64,000 nucleotides of DNA from Atlanticothrix silvestris CENA357. Its GTDB lineage: Bacteria > Cyanobacteriota > Cyanobacteriia > Cyanobacteriales > Nostocaceae. A model generated the notes under the pieces. It saw only the letters and a list, made by a program, of their open reading frames with translations. It searched no databases and was not told the origin of the DNA. Both the position numbers and the translations under genes were made by a program. Of the stretch, positions 46,189 to 55,512 are shown piece after piece. Location of the stretch: assembly GCF_016056295.1 (NCBI RefSeq), contig NZ_JAECZB010000105.1, forward strand, positions 159,481 through 223,480. Direction: 5' to 3'. Numbering within the stretch: position 1 is the stretch's first letter; each line of letters starts with the position of its first letter.

Positions 46189-47454
46189 TTGTCACAACAA
46201 CTTACTCATACCGTTTTTCCAGCCTCAGTTCTCCGACTAGACAGTGGTTTAACATTTATTCATCAAGAAATTCCCACTACCCCTGTAGTTGTGGCCGATG
46301 TTTGGGTGCGTGCTGGAGCAACCCTTGAGCCTGAACCTTGGTTTGGTATGGCTCACTTTTTAGAACACATGATTTTTAAAGGTACAGCGAAACTAGCCCC
46401 TGGCGTGTTCGATTACAAAATTGAAAATGGGGGTGGTGTGAGTAATGCAGCCACGAGCTACGATTATGCTCATTACTCCTTAACTACAGCGGCTCCTTAT
46501 TTAGCAGATACGCTACCCCACTTGGGAGAACTACTGCTAAATGCAGCAATTCCAGATAATGAATTTATCCGCGAACGGGACGTGGTACTTGAAGAAATCC
46601 GTTCTTGTAATGATGATCCCGATTGGATAGGATTTCAAGCCCTCAATAAAAGCATTTACCAACACCATCCTTACGGGCGTTCTGTGCTGGGTACTGAACA
46701 AGAACTCATGCAGCAGTCACCAGAAGCCATGCGCTGTTTTCATCGCGCTCACTACCAACCGGAAAATATGACGATAGTGATTGCCGGGGGAATTGCCCAA
46801 CAACAAGCTTGGGAGTTGGTAAATCGCTCATTCATTGATTTTGCCGAACGCTCTGATTGTCCACCATCTCCAAAAGTGGTAGAGCCAGTTATCACTGCAA
46901 TCTGTCGTCAAGAACTGTGCTTACCTCGCTTAGAGCAAGCGCGATTAATGATGGCGTGGGTCGTACCAGGAGTAGAGCAACTACGGACTGGTTATGGTTT
47001 AGATATATTATCAGTATTATTAGCAGAAGGACGGACTTCGCGTTTAGTGCGCGAGTTGCGGGAAGAATTGCAATTGGTACACGGGATTTATAGTAGTTTT
47101 TCTTTACAACGAGAATCGAGTCTATTTACCATTACTGCCTGGTTAGAGCCAGAAAACCTAGAGCAAGTTGAGTACTCAATTCTTACTCATTTAGATAATT
47201 TGCAAAGTCAAGGAATTAGCGAACAGGAGCTTGTTCGTACACGCAGATTGCTTTGTAATGAATATGCTTTTTCTACAGAAACACCAAATCAGTTGACTGG
47301 TCTTTATGGTTACTACAATACTATTGCCCAAGCTGAATTAGCTGTGGCATATCCTCATCAGATTCAATCACTGAATGCTCAAGAACTGCAACAATTAGCT
47401 AAACAGTATCTTTCACCGCAGAATTACGCGGTGACTATACTTAAACCCTGTTAG
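46189..47454 (+). CDS. M16 family zinc peptidase, catalytic subunit
   Basis: 421 residues of insulinase/processing-peptidase type. The inverted zinc motif HFLEH is in GMAHFLEHMIFKG, and the downstream Glu ligand is in ERDVVLEEIRSCNDD. The C-terminal half carries the Arg/Tyr-like region (RLVRELREELQLVHGIYSSF). The frame starts at a TTG (46189); the previous in-frame codons end in TAA. It pairs with a second M16 gene 262 bases downstream which lacks the zinc site, typical of heterodimeric bacterial M16B proteases. Confidence 0.93.
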   Translation: MSQQLTHTVFPASVLRLDSGLTFIHQEIPTTPVVVADVWVRAGATLEPEPWFGMAHFLEHMIFKGTAKLAPGVFDYKIENGGGVSNAATSYDYAHYSLTTAAPYLADTLPHLGELLLNAAIPDNEFIRERDVVLEEIRSCNDDPDWIGFQALNKSIYQHHPYGRSVLGTEQELMQQSPEAMRCFHRAHYQPENMTIVIAGGIAQQQAWELVNRSFIDFAERSDCPPSPKVVEPVITAICRQELCLPRLEQARLMMAWVVPGVEQLRTGYGLDILSVLLAEGRTSRLVRELREELQLVHGIYSSFSLQRESSLFTITAWLEPENLEQVEYSILTHLDNLQSQGISEQELVRTRRLLCNEYAFSTETPNQLTGLYGYYNTIAQAELAVAYPHQIQSLNAQELQQLAKQYLSPQNYAVTILKPC

Positions 47455-47716
47455 TCAGTGGTTAGTTGTCAGTGGTCAGTGGCTACAAGCAGCCATCATG
47501 AACTGCATACACTAGAACGAATGAAAATTATTTTTCTCTTTGTGTCTTAGTGTCTCTGTGGTTCAAGATTTTCATCACTAAGGCACAAACCAAAATTTTT
47601 TCAAGTCAAGTGGACGTGCCTTCTGACAACTAACAACTAACAACTAACAACTGACAACTGACAACTGACAACTGACAACTAACAACTGACACAATTGACA
47701 ACTCATAATTTAAATC
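47455..47716. repeat. Short tandem repeat arrays between the M16 genes
   Basis: GTCAGTGGT units at 47455-47482 and a long 7-bp array of GACAACT/AACAACT at about 47628-47706 (roughly eleven units). The middle holds a CTCTTTGTGTCTTAGTGTCTCTG dispersed element, cut here to its recognisable core CTTAGTGTCTCTGTGG. Confidence 0.85.
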
Positions 47717-48988
47717 GTGAAACCTTCCCTATCTCACTTCCCTATCCATCGCACTGTATTGAATAATGGCATCGTAGTGTTGGTGGCAGAAAATCCGGCT
47801 GCGGATATTATTGCAGCACGGGTTTTTGTCCGCGCTGGTAGTTGTAATGAACAACCAGGACAGGCGGGTTTGTCCCATTTGCTGTCAGCAGTTATGACAA
47901 AGGGATGTGATGGACTTTCGAGCTTAGAAATTGCTGAACAAGTCGAATCTACCGGGGCAAGTTTGAGTGCAGATACCTCGACTGATTATTTTTTGCTGTC
48001 GTTGAAGACTGTAACATCTGACTTTGCGGAAATTTTAGCATTAGCAGGGCGGATTTTGCGATCGCCGACATTTCCCGAAGCCCAAGTGGAACTCGAACGG
48101 CGGTTGACACTACAAAATATTCGCTCTCAACAAGAGCAGCCGTTTACTATTGCCTTTGAACAAATGCGGCAGGCGATGTACCAAAACCATCCCTACGCTA
48201 TGTCAGTGTTAGGTAACGAAGCCACAATGAACCGCTTAACTCGTAGCGATTTAGTGGAGTATCACCAAACTTATTTTCGTCCAGATAATGTAGTAGTTAG
48301 TATTGCTGGGCGTGTGACGCGAGCTGACGCAGTAGCACTGACAGAACAAGTATTTGGTGATTGGCAAGTTCCCACCCAAGCACCGCCAACAATTACTTTA
48401 CCTGAGATTCGAGTAGAACCGCAGCATCAACTGAAACCTATACAGACGCAGCAATCAATCGTAATGCTAGGTTATTTGGGAGCATCAGTCATGTCTCCTG
48501 ACTATGCCCCACTTAAGTTGCTGTCTACTTACCTAGGAAATGGGCTTTCTAGTCGCTTGTTTGTAGAGTTACGAGAAAAGCGGGGCTTAGCTTACGAAGT
48601 CTCCGCATTTTACCCGACACGGTTGTATCCAGGGTCATTTGTAGTCTACATGGGTACAGCACCAGAAAATACCAGTATAGGGTTGAATGGACTACGCAAA
48701 GAAGTAGATTTAATCTGTACTACGCAAGTATCAGAAGACGCATTGCAAGCTTCTAAGAACAAGATTTTGGGGCAGTACGCCTTGGGTAAACAAACGAACG
48801 GTCAAATTGCTCAAATTTACGGCTGGTATGAAACTTTGGGTTTAGGAATTAATTTTGATAGTGAGTTTCAAAAGTTAATTACATCGGTAAGTGCCCAAGA
48901 TGCAATGGCTGCTGCTGCTCGATATTTACAGGAACCTTATTTGTCTTTAGTTGGTCAAGAAGAAGCAATTAATAGTGCCCTGGCGTAA
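47717..48988 (+). CDS. M16 family protein, non-catalytic subunit
   Basis: 423 residues. The same fold as its neighbour, but the zinc motif is replaced (GLSHLLSAVM), so it cannot bind zinc in the usual way. The C-terminal half keeps the substrate-positioning Arg/Tyr pair (RLFVELREKRGLAYEVSAFY). Starts at GTG 47717. It is expected to act with the upstream HFLEH subunit, like the beta/alpha pair of processing peptidases. Confidence 0.92.
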   Translation: MKPSLSHFPIHRTVLNNGIVVLVAENPAADIIAARVFVRAGSCNEQPGQAGLSHLLSAVMTKGCDGLSSLEIAEQVESTGASLSADTSTDYFLLSLKTVTSDFAEILALAGRILRSPTFPEAQVELERRLTLQNIRSQQEQPFTIAFEQMRQAMYQNHPYAMSVLGNEATMNRLTRSDLVEYHQTYFRPDNVVVSIAGRVTRADAVALTEQVFGDWQVPTQAPPTITLPEIRVEPQHQLKPIQTQQSIVMLGYLGASVMSPDYAPLKLLSTYLGNGLSSRLFVELREKRGLAYEVSAFYPTRLYPGSFVVYMGTAPENTSIGLNGLRKEVDLICTTQVSEDALQASKNKILGQYALGKQTNGQIAQIYGWYETLGLGINFDSEFQKLITSVSAQDAMAAAARYLQEPYLSLVGQEEAINSALA

Positions 48989-49057
48989 GTAGTTGACGTG
49001 CGATCGCCATCATCCGAGGTGTACTATTAGCATCAGAAGATTCTGGGAACAAATTCC

Positions 49058-49996
49058 ATGAAAGGCAGCCTGACAGCAAGTATATTGAATTACTTAGAGT
49101 CACCAAAACCAACTCGCCTCTTAAGGGCAAGTAAGTTTTCTTGGTTACTTTTGTTTGTCTCTACATCTGTGCTAATTGGCTCCTGGGCTGTAGTATCAAT
49201 TGCTGCACCACAAAAAGTTGCCCAAGTCAATGTCGTAGATAGCATCAATCGTCCTACCCTCAAAGTTGGTAGCCAAGGAGAACGTGTCTCAGAACTGCAA
49301 GCAGCTCTCAAGCTTTTGGGCTTTTATTCAGGTACAGTAGATGGCACTTATAGCGAAGATACGGCCAAAGCTGTTTCTCGATTTAAACAAGCGGTTGGCT
49401 TAAGTCCAGATGGTGTTGTTGATGCTGCTACTTGGCAACGACTGTTTCCTAATCAGCCAACAACTGCAACTGTCTCTTCAGCAAACCCGACAACTAACTC
49501 TGCATCTAACTTGATACCAAAGTTTCCTGTTCCAACTCAATCGGCTACAACTCAAGTACCAACTAAACCTGAGCCGAGACCTGCTACCCGAAAACCCTCT
49601 ACAGCTCAAGCCCCAACCAAACCTGCTACCCGAAAACCTCCTACAACTCAAGTACCAACCAAACCTGCTACCCGAAAACCTCCTACAACTCAAAGCACAA
49701 AAAAAGCGCCCCAACGACCATCAACAACTAGACGCACTAGCCAAATCGCCGGCGTTCAATACACTTCAGAAGGATGGCCGATTTTACGTTTAGGGATGCG
49801 TAATGCAGAAGTGACCAAGTTGCAACGGCAATTACAAAAACTGGGTTTTTTAGGTGGTAATGTAGATGGAGATTTTGGCCCCACAACCGAAGCAGCAGTG
49901 AAAGCTGCACAAAAACGCTATGGACTGGAACCTGATGGCGTAGTTGGAGGTGCGACTTGGGAAGTTTTATTGCGGCGATCGCCCCAAGGGCGTTAG
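49058..49996 (+). CDS. Membrane-anchored protein with two peptidoglycan-binding domains
   Basis: 312 residues. A membrane anchor lies at about 27-48 (SWLLLFVSTSVLIGSWAVVSI). Two PG_binding_1 domains follow: LKVGSQGERVSELQAALKLLGFYSG...GVVDAATWQRLF and LRLGMRNAEVTKLQRQLQKLGFLGG...GVVGGATWEVL. They are joined by a Thr/Pro/Lys linker of near-identical repeats (TKPATRKPPTTQVP). No catalytic domain, so it is a wall-binding anchor or scaffold. Confidence 0.9.
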   Translation: MKGSLTASILNYLESPKPTRLLRASKFSWLLLFVSTSVLIGSWAVVSIAAPQKVAQVNVVDSINRPTLKVGSQGERVSELQAALKLLGFYSGTVDGTYSEDTAKAVSRFKQAVGLSPDGVVDAATWQRLFPNQPTTATVSSANPTTNSASNLIPKFPVPTQSATTQVPTKPEPRPATRKPSTAQAPTKPATRKPPTTQVPTKPATRKPPTTQSTKKAPQRPSTTRRTSQIAGVQYTSEGWPILRLGMRNAEVTKLQRQLQKLGFLGGNVDGDFGPTTEAAVKAAQKRYGLEPDGVVGGATWEVLLRRSPQGR

Positions 49997-50041
49997 TTAA
50001 CTAGTAAGTTAAAAGTTGCGAGAATGTCTCTAAAATAGCTC

Positions 50042-50395
50042 ATGAAAAACTTTCTACTAACTTGGCTTGCAACGGCGGTAGCTTTGCTCATCACCGCTAG
50101 TATCGTTCCGGGATTTTATGTCAAGAATTTTGTCGCTGCTTTAGTTGCTGCTATTGTAATTGGGCTAGTAAATGCATTTATTCGCCCAATCTTAGCTATT
50201 TTGACCTTTCCCATTACCTTACTCACCTTGGGTTTATTTACATTAGTTATTAATGCCTTAACCCTTTGGTTGGCAAGCGCTCTCACTCCCGGTTATGGTT
50301 TTGAGATTCGAGGATTTCTGCCTGCTTTGTTGGGATCAATCGTACTAGCAATTGTTTCTAGTGTGATTAACTATTTTGCCAGAGTGATTGATTAG
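50042..50395 (+). CDS. Phage-holin-4-like small membrane protein
   Basis: 117 residues with four hydrophobic segments (LLTWLATAVALLITASIVPGF, AALVAAIVIGLVNAFIRPIL, ITLLTLGLFTLVINALTLWL, FLPALLGSIVLAIVSSVINYF). It matches the phage holin family 4 superfamily (the YvlD-type bacterial proteins), which are usually not phage genes. No prophage genes surround it. Function unknown; envelope stress is a common guess. Confidence 0.87.
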   Translation: MKNFLLTWLATAVALLITASIVPGFYVKNFVAALVAAIVIGLVNAFIRPILAILTFPITLLTLGLFTLVINALTLWLASALTPGYGFEIRGFLPALLGSIVLAIVSSVINYFARVID

Positions 50396-50456
50396 AAAGT
50401 CGGCGGGAAACTTCATTCTCTTATGCGTGGTCGAGGTTGCTCTCTCGCCAACTTGG

Positions 50457-50620
50457 GATATGGGGCATGGGGCATAGGGCATAGGGCATAGGGCATAGGA
50501 AAAAAATATTTATTCCTTATACTCCTACTCCTAATCCCTGTGCTTCTTCACTATGCTCAAAAACCTCAGATGCTTGTGGGTGGAATTTTTAATTTTTAAT
50601 TTTTAATTTTTAATTCCCCA
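50457..50620. repeat. Tandem repeats and AT arrays
   Basis: GGGCATA/GGGCATG heptamers, about six copies at 50461-50500, and an AATTTTTA array at 50586-50614. No gene. Confidence 0.75.
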
Positions 50621-51107
50621 AAGGGATTGATTTTTGAGCAACAGCTATCGTTACTGCTCCTGGTTGCTCCTGCAAGCGAAAAATTTGTTTGGGAACCAAT
50701 AATCTTATTTTTAACTTCTGCTTTACTACAACATCAGGAGTGAAGCTAGAGGCTGCAAGAATAGCAGCAGCCTCTGCTACGCTTGGTGTACCTACTTTTT
50801 CGTTAGTGATTTTATTAGGGCTGGGTACACAAACAGTAGAGAGAATTGGCGCTGCAAAGGTTTTTAAAGGCAAATTGCGTAGGCGACAAAGTTCGACTAA
50901 TCCCAATTCTGAAGCTTTAGTTTCAATAGTAGCAAAGCCCGCGATCGCACTTTGGTCAAGTTGATTTTCTTCAAACACCTGTTGAATTGCTGCTGCTATC
51001 AACTCCCGCGAACTACCCCTTTGACAACCAATCCCCACCCATAAACTCTTTAATTGCCGTTGCTCTTGGGGATTTTTTTCATTCACTGAGGTTATTTGCA
51101 GTTGCAT
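50610..51107 (-). CDS. Cobalamin biosynthesis CbiG C-terminal domain protein
   Basis: About 165 residues from ATG 51107 (MQLQITSVNEKN). It matches the CobE/CbiG C-terminal domain: LWVGIGCQRGSSRELIAAAI, IAGFATIETKASELGLVELC, and TPSVAEAAAILAAS. CbiG opens the lactone of cobalt-precorrin-5A. Here the other CbiG parts are absent, a form seen in cyanobacteria where domains are split. No other cobalamin genes nearby and no B12 riboswitch recognised upstream. Confidence 0.82.
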   Translation of the reverse strand: MQLQITSVNEKNPQEQRQLKSLWVGIGCQRGSSRELIAAAIQQVFEENQLDQSAIAGFATIETKASELGLVELCRLRNLPLKTFAAPILSTVCVPSPNKITNEKVGTPSVAEAAAILAASSFTPDVVVKQKLKIRLLVPKQIFRLQEQPGAVTIAVAQKSIPLGN

Positions 51108-51244
51108 TGCGAACTCCCAATTACCCAGCAATCTCAGATTAGTGGAGTGTTTTTTTGGCCGTTTACTATGATACTTGAAAACTGATCTTTATAATACTGT
51201 TCTCAGAAATAAAAACTTATATATTAAGCATATCTAGCACAGTA

Positions 51245-51425
51245 GGAAACACCGAGGGGGAGACAAGGTAAAAGTTAAAAAGAATTTTGTTCTTTATGTT
51301 GGCTTCTTTGGTGTCTTTGAAGCCCAAGGATTTTACCTCCTCTACCTCGGTATTTCAATTTTTTAAACTCTCCGCCGTAGCAAGTTCACAACAGCTACGA
51401 CGGAGTTTTGCTTTTTTCACTAAAG
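51245..51425 (+). ncRNA. Candidate structured RNA with strong terminator
   Basis: A long imperfect stem: ACCGAGG..GGTAAAA (about 51250-51273) pairs with TTTTACC..CCTCGGT (about 51334-51354), enclosing about 60 bases. Then a perfect-looking CTCCG.CGTAGC / GCTACG.CGGAG hairpin (51368-51404) with T-rich tail forms a rho-independent terminator on the plus strand. An AT-rich TATATT-like promoter lies at about 51218. No credible long ORF. Family not recognised. Confidence 0.5.
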
Positions 51426-51490
51426 CATAATATTTATAGAATTTGATTCTTTGATCCCCCCTTGGTAATCGTAATTGCGTTTTAGACTAA

Positions 51491-51964
51491 TTAATTAATG
51501 AAAAATTTTCCCGAAATTGGATGTTCTTTGAGGGATTGAACAAAGTCCTTCAGAGTCATCATGTCACCCCTTAAAGTAAATTTAGGAGTGCCATTTGAAG
51601 CAACTATTCTCACCTCGCCATCTTGGATTTGAATTTGATTCTTAATGCTATCCCAGAGAGTATCGAAGCTTTCGTCATCTTTACAACCGTTAGCTTCGAG
51701 GAATTTCTGGCGTACTTCTGTTTTTAGCGCTCGTGCTTCTGCCGCTTGGGTACGCACTTCAAAGTGTTTAATTACATCTTCATAGCTACACTCTCTGAGA
51801 GTTTTGTTTTCAGCCTGAACTTGCTCTAATTGAATTTTTATCGCTTGCAATTGTGATATGGCATCGGCTGATCTTTTGTATTCAACTTTTAAAGCCAGCT
51901 TGGCATTAGCTAACAGAGTTTTGTAATCTGGTTCCTGTTCATTTTGAATTTTTTCAGATTCCAT
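51491..51964 (-). CDS. Hypothetical coiled-coil protein
   Basis: 157 residues, no named domain. The N-terminal two thirds are a coiled coil (KLALKVEYKRSADAISQLQAIKIQLEQVQAENKTLREC, then KHFEVRTQAAEARALKTEVRQKFL; only parts quoted). The C-terminal part is a small mixed domain (VRIVASNGTPKFTLRGDMM, TLKDFVQSLKEHP). It could belong to accessory or plasmid-type genes. The following gene at 52050-52325 on the same strand lies upstream and is also unknown. Confidence 0.65.
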   Translation of the reverse strand: MESEKIQNEQEPDYKTLLANAKLALKVEYKRSADAISQLQAIKIQLEQVQAENKTLRECSYEDVIKHFEVRTQAAEARALKTEVRQKFLEANGCKDDESFDTLWDSIKNQIQIQDGEVRIVASNGTPKFTLRGDMMTLKDFVQSLKEHPISGKFFIN

Positions 51965-52049
51965 ATTACAAAAATGCGTGAAAATTTAGTAAACAGTTTG
52001 TGATTATTTGAGTATGAGTTTACTTGCTTAAATTAATAGTATCCAATAG

Positions 52050-52325
52050 TTAAGAATCATCCTGGATACTACTCAAACAAGATTTAATATGAGAGCGAAT
52101 GGCTCGCTCATAAACTACAGTTTGTTCTCTGCGTATTCCTACAGGTTGATATATCAAGTTAATATCTGGAAATTCGCACCAAGACATCAAAAAAATGTCT
52201 TTAGCCGGTGTAATAATTTCATAACTATTCTCTTGTTTCTTCTTTTTTAGCCGACAATTATTTAGTTGTAATTTTTCTCTCAACAGTTTTTCAAATTCTG
52301 GAATCAAAGTTGAAGTTGTTTTCAT
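52050..52325 (-). CDS. Small hypothetical protein
   Basis: 91 residues, unrecognised: LIPEFEKLLREKLQLNNCRLKKKK, then ITPAKDIFLMSWCEFPDINLIYQ and a basic tail YERAIRSHIKSCL. Coding character is moderate (biased codons, one clear ATG at 52325). It sits 85 bases upstream of the coiled-coil gene and may share its transcript. Confidence 0.55.
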   Translation of the reverse strand: MKTTSTLIPEFEKLLREKLQLNNCRLKKKKQENSYEIITPAKDIFLMSWCEFPDINLIYQPVGIRREQTVVYERAIRSHIKSCLSSIQDDS

Positions 52326-52881
52326 GGTTTCTACACTTTTAACTGTGTTAATTCAACAAATACAGGAATCCCATTTGATTTTTGAAAAGCTGGGTTAGAC
52401 AAAGCCCTCAACTAAGATAGTTAAAGTTTCAAGCGTGGTTCCTATATTACTCTGGTGATATTTCTCAGTGTGATACTTCAAATATCTATCACAACACATT
52501 GTATCAATCAGAATATTTTTTAGAATTTGAGTTTAACTCTCTTAAATATCAGCGTAACAGAAAACAGCCCATTTTAACTAAGTTGATTGCAATCTGATAC
52601 CAATCTACTCTTTGTGTTTGCCATTAATTAGGAGACTTGAAAATGAATTGAAGATTATAGATTTACTAAATTGCCAATTCCTGTTATTGTTCTAGTCCAG
52701 GTTAAATAGCCCTCAACAAAGAGCGATCCTTTGTTACCTAATAAGCCTGGAAGGCAATCGTTACACCTCAGTGAATCTTACACTGAATTTATTTCAAATT
52801 AAATATTTTGTATAAAATAACTACTTAAATTTTAAATTTACCTACTCAAATCTACTAAATTTATCTGTATCGTTAGATACT
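52326..52881. other. Intergenic, no gene
   Basis: AT-rich DNA up to the fasciclin fragment. No ORF, RNA or repeat supported. Confidence 0.5.
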
Positions 52882-53142
52882 AAACTTCCAGCAAGTACAG
52901 TAGACGCATTACTGAAAGATATTCCCAAGCTCAAGAAAATCTTGACGTATCATGTCGTTTCAGGCAAAGTCCCGTCAGCAGACGTAGTTAAGCTGAGGTC
53001 AGCTAACACTGTTGAAGGAACGGAAGTAAAAATTGATGCTTCTAATGGTGTCAAAATCAATGATGCCACTGTTACAACACCAGATGTTGCTGCTGATAAC
53101 GGTGTCATCCACATTATTGATACAGTTTTGATTCCTGCCTAA
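52882..53142 (+). pseudogene. Fasciclin (FAS1) domain, 5'-truncated
   Basis: The C-terminal two thirds of a FAS1 domain: [38 protein letters not shown], and the H2 box [15 protein letters not shown]. The expected start of the domain (the FTVFAPTDEAF-type H1 box) is missing; the frame enters from AT-rich DNA with no ATG before 52882. No upstream part was found. Probably a deletion remnant of a secreted or surface adhesion-like protein. Confidence 0.85.
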
Positions 53143-53451
53143 ATAAAGCTTGAGAGAGAATACTATATTGTGGGGCAGCGATTATTTGTAGTCGCGGCCC
53201 TATAAATGTCTAAATGTATTTACTAAGGTATATTTACACATCTTTCTACTTCAGCTAACAATAAACCTATCTAAGAAGTTGGCCTTTGTTCTGATCAGGC
53301 TAACTTTTTGATATAGGGCAAGTGTAGCAAAATACCAATATAAGAAACCTATTGCAGAGATTGAGACACACGGGCTAGTAAGCAAATTCAAGTTTACCTT
53401 TTTGATGCATTTGCTCACACCAAAGTAAACCAACATTGCATAAAGGATTTC
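53143..53451. other. Intergenic, no gene
   Basis: Holds the promoter region of the radical SAM gene; nothing else seen. Confidence 0.45.
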
Positions 53452-55035
53452 ATGAAAGCATTATTGATTTACCCTCGGTTCCCTCAGTCTTTTTGGTCTT
53501 ACGATCGCTTTATGGAAATCGCTGGGCTAAAAGCTGTTTTACCTCCACTGGGCATTATTACAGTAGCAGCCCTTCTCCCTCAAGACTGGGAAATTAGATT
53601 TTGCGATCGCAATGTTAATCTGGAAACAGATGCTGATTGGGAGTGGTGTGACCTAGTAATTCTCTCTGCAATGCTAGTGCAGAAGCCAGACTTTCACGCC
53701 CTAATTAAAAAAGCAGTACGGTTAGGCAAAAAAGTCGCAGTCGGTGGCCCCTATCCCACCTCTGTACCCCAAGAAGCCCTTGACTCTGGAGCGCATTATT
53801 TGATATTAGATGAGGGAGAGTTAACTGTTCCCCAGTTTCTAGAAGCGCTCAATCAAGGCCAAGAGCAAGGAATCTTTCGGTCTCTGGAAAAACCTGATGT
53901 TACCCAAAGCTCAATGCCGCGTTTTGATCTGCTGCAACGGGATGCCTACTTGATGATGGCTATCCAGTTTTCTCGCGGTTGCCCTTTCAATTGCGAATTT
54001 TGTGACATCATCTCTCTCTACGGTCGCAAACCACGCACTAAAGAACCAAGTCAAGCCTTAGCAGAGTTGCAAAACCTTTATGATTTAGGCTGGCGAGGAT
54101 CACTCTTCATTGTTGATGACAACTTTATTGGCAATCAGCGTAACGTCAAGCGCTTCCTGCGAGAATTGATTCCTTGGATGAAGCAGCACGACTACCCATT
54201 TACCTTCATCACTGAAGCTTCTGTAAATTTGGCAGAAGATGATGAAATGTTGCAATTAATGAATGAAGCAGGTTTTTATGCTGTCTTTCTCGGCATTGAA
54301 ACCCCTGACCAAGATAGCCTGCAAGTAACACAAAAACTGCAAAATACTCGCAATCCGTTAGTTGAAGCCTGTCGCAAAATTAATGACGCAGGGATGCTCA
54401 TCTATGCAGGCTTTATCCTCGGTTTTGATGGAGAACGTGCAGGAGCAGGAGAACGGATTCAAGCTTTTGTTGAACAAACCAGTATTCCTCAACCCATGCT
54501 GGGCATCCTCCAGGCTCCTCCTAACACTGCCCTCTGGACTCGGCTTCAGAAAGAAAAGCGTTTATTTGATGACATTAGTCATCCTACGGGAGACCAGAAT
54601 ACCTTAATGAATTTCATCCCCACCCGTCCGGTAGCTGAAATTGCTAGAGAGTATGTAGAAGGCTTTTGGAGATTGTATGAACCCACAAACTATCTTAGAC
54701 GCTGCTTTCAGCAATGCCTCAGTATTGGCTCCCTGGAAAAGCGAAAACAGACTATGCAATTTCCCTTGGGTAAGGGGTTACAGCTTGTTGCTCAGGTAAT
54801 TTGGCATCAGGGCTTACGGCGGCCGGAAATTCGTTTGCAGTTTTGGCAACAACTATGGACTATTGTGCGGAAAAAACCTCAAGTTCTCAATATGTATTTA
54901 GGTTTATGCGCCGCTGGAGAACATTTTTGGGAATACCGCGCTTTGGCTAGGGAACGGATTACTGAACAACTAGGCTACGACCCAATGCAAGTTCCTATGT
55001 TACCTGAGCCAGAACCAATGTTAATAAAATCCTGA
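53452..55035 (+). CDS. B12-binding domain radical SAM protein
   Basis: 527 residues. The N-terminal cobalamin-binding-like Rossmann domain (~1-150: LLIYPRFPQSFWSYDR, VAVGGPYPTSVPQEAL, LILDEGE) precedes a radical SAM barrel with the CxxxCxxC cluster motif CPFNCEFC (~180). A C-terminal DUF4070 region follows (IQAFVEQTSIPQPMLGILQAP, LYEPTNYLRRCFQ). Such proteins in cyanobacteria methylate or modify lipids such as hopanoids or chlorins; the substrate here is not determined. Start ATG 53452; own terminator at 55052. Confidence 0.93.
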   Translation: MKALLIYPRFPQSFWSYDRFMEIAGLKAVLPPLGIITVAALLPQDWEIRFCDRNVNLETDADWEWCDLVILSAMLVQKPDFHALIKKAVRLGKKVAVGGPYPTSVPQEALDSGAHYLILDEGELTVPQFLEALNQGQEQGIFRSLEKPDVTQSSMPRFDLLQRDAYLMMAIQFSRGCPFNCEFCDIISLYGRKPRTKEPSQALAELQNLYDLGWRGSLFIVDDNFIGNQRNVKRFLRELIPWMKQHDYPFTFITEASVNLAEDDEMLQLMNEAGFYAVFLGIETPDQDSLQVTQKLQNTRNPLVEACRKINDAGMLIYAGFILGFDGERAGAGERIQAFVEQTSIPQPMLGILQAPPNTALWTRLQKEKRLFDDISHPTGDQNTLMNFIPTRPVAEIAREYVEGFWRLYEPTNYLRRCFQQCLSIGSLEKRKQTMQFPLGKGLQLVAQVIWHQGLRRPEIRLQFWQQLWTIVRKKPQVLNMYLGLCAAGEHFWEYRALARERITEQLGYDPMQVPMLPEPEPMLIKS

Positions 55036-55051
55036 TTGGACTCAAAAATAA

Positions 55052-55080
55052 AGGGGCAAAAAGCCCCTATTTGTTTTCTC
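55052..55080 (+). terminator. Terminator of the radical SAM gene
   Basis: AGGGGC-AAAAA-GCCCCT stem followed by ATTTGTTTTCT, 17 bases after the stop codon. Confidence 0.8.
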
Positions 55081-55221
55081 TAGAAAAATTCAATATAATG
55101 CGTAGACGTGAAGCGGCTTGTCGCAAGACATCGCCTAGGGAAAAAGGATAGAATTTTACTCTAACTCTTGTACTGGTGGTATTATTGCCCGAAATGTTGT
55201 AAAGAACATTAGTCGACAGTA

Positions 55222-55512
55222 CCTATCGAGTTGATGAGATGTCACGCCCAAAGTCAGCACCAGAGTCAAACCCAAAACGACGTAAGTCAGATGGCGATCG
55301 CGTTGGTGATACAGTAGATGGAGCAAAAGTTACATCAACATTGTTAACCCGAACAATAGTTGGATCAATTGTTGTTGTTGAACCGGATGCCCGTGCTTCA
55401 TTAACGGCACTTACCCTTCCAGTACTGGGGTTAGTTCCTAATCCTTCTAAGTCGTTGTTCTGAATATTCGCAGCATTGATCCGACCTATTAACTGAGGAT
55501 TACTACTGAATG
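55222..55512 (-). pseudogene. Orphan C-terminal coding remnant
   Basis: On the minus strand an open frame without start codon reads DGISPFSSNPQLIGRINAAN, then IQNNDLEGLGTNPSTGRVSA, and ends LRRFGFDSGADFGRDISSTR with a stop at 55222-55224. It looks protein-like but ends abruptly at two stop codons upstream, just inside the end of the PEP-CTERM-type gene (55503). I do not recognise the family. Likely the tail of a lost surface-protein gene. Confidence 0.5.

Noticed and set aside
47628..47706. CRISPR-like array
   Set aside because: Units are 7 bp with no spacers; this is a short tandem repeat.
50042..50395. Prophage holin
   Set aside because: The family is common in bacterial chromosomes and no phage genes are near.
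51108..51430. Cobalamin riboswitch upstream of the CbiG-like gene
   Set aside because: No B12-box or typical core was seen on the minus strand; the structure present reads better on the plus strand as an independent RNA.
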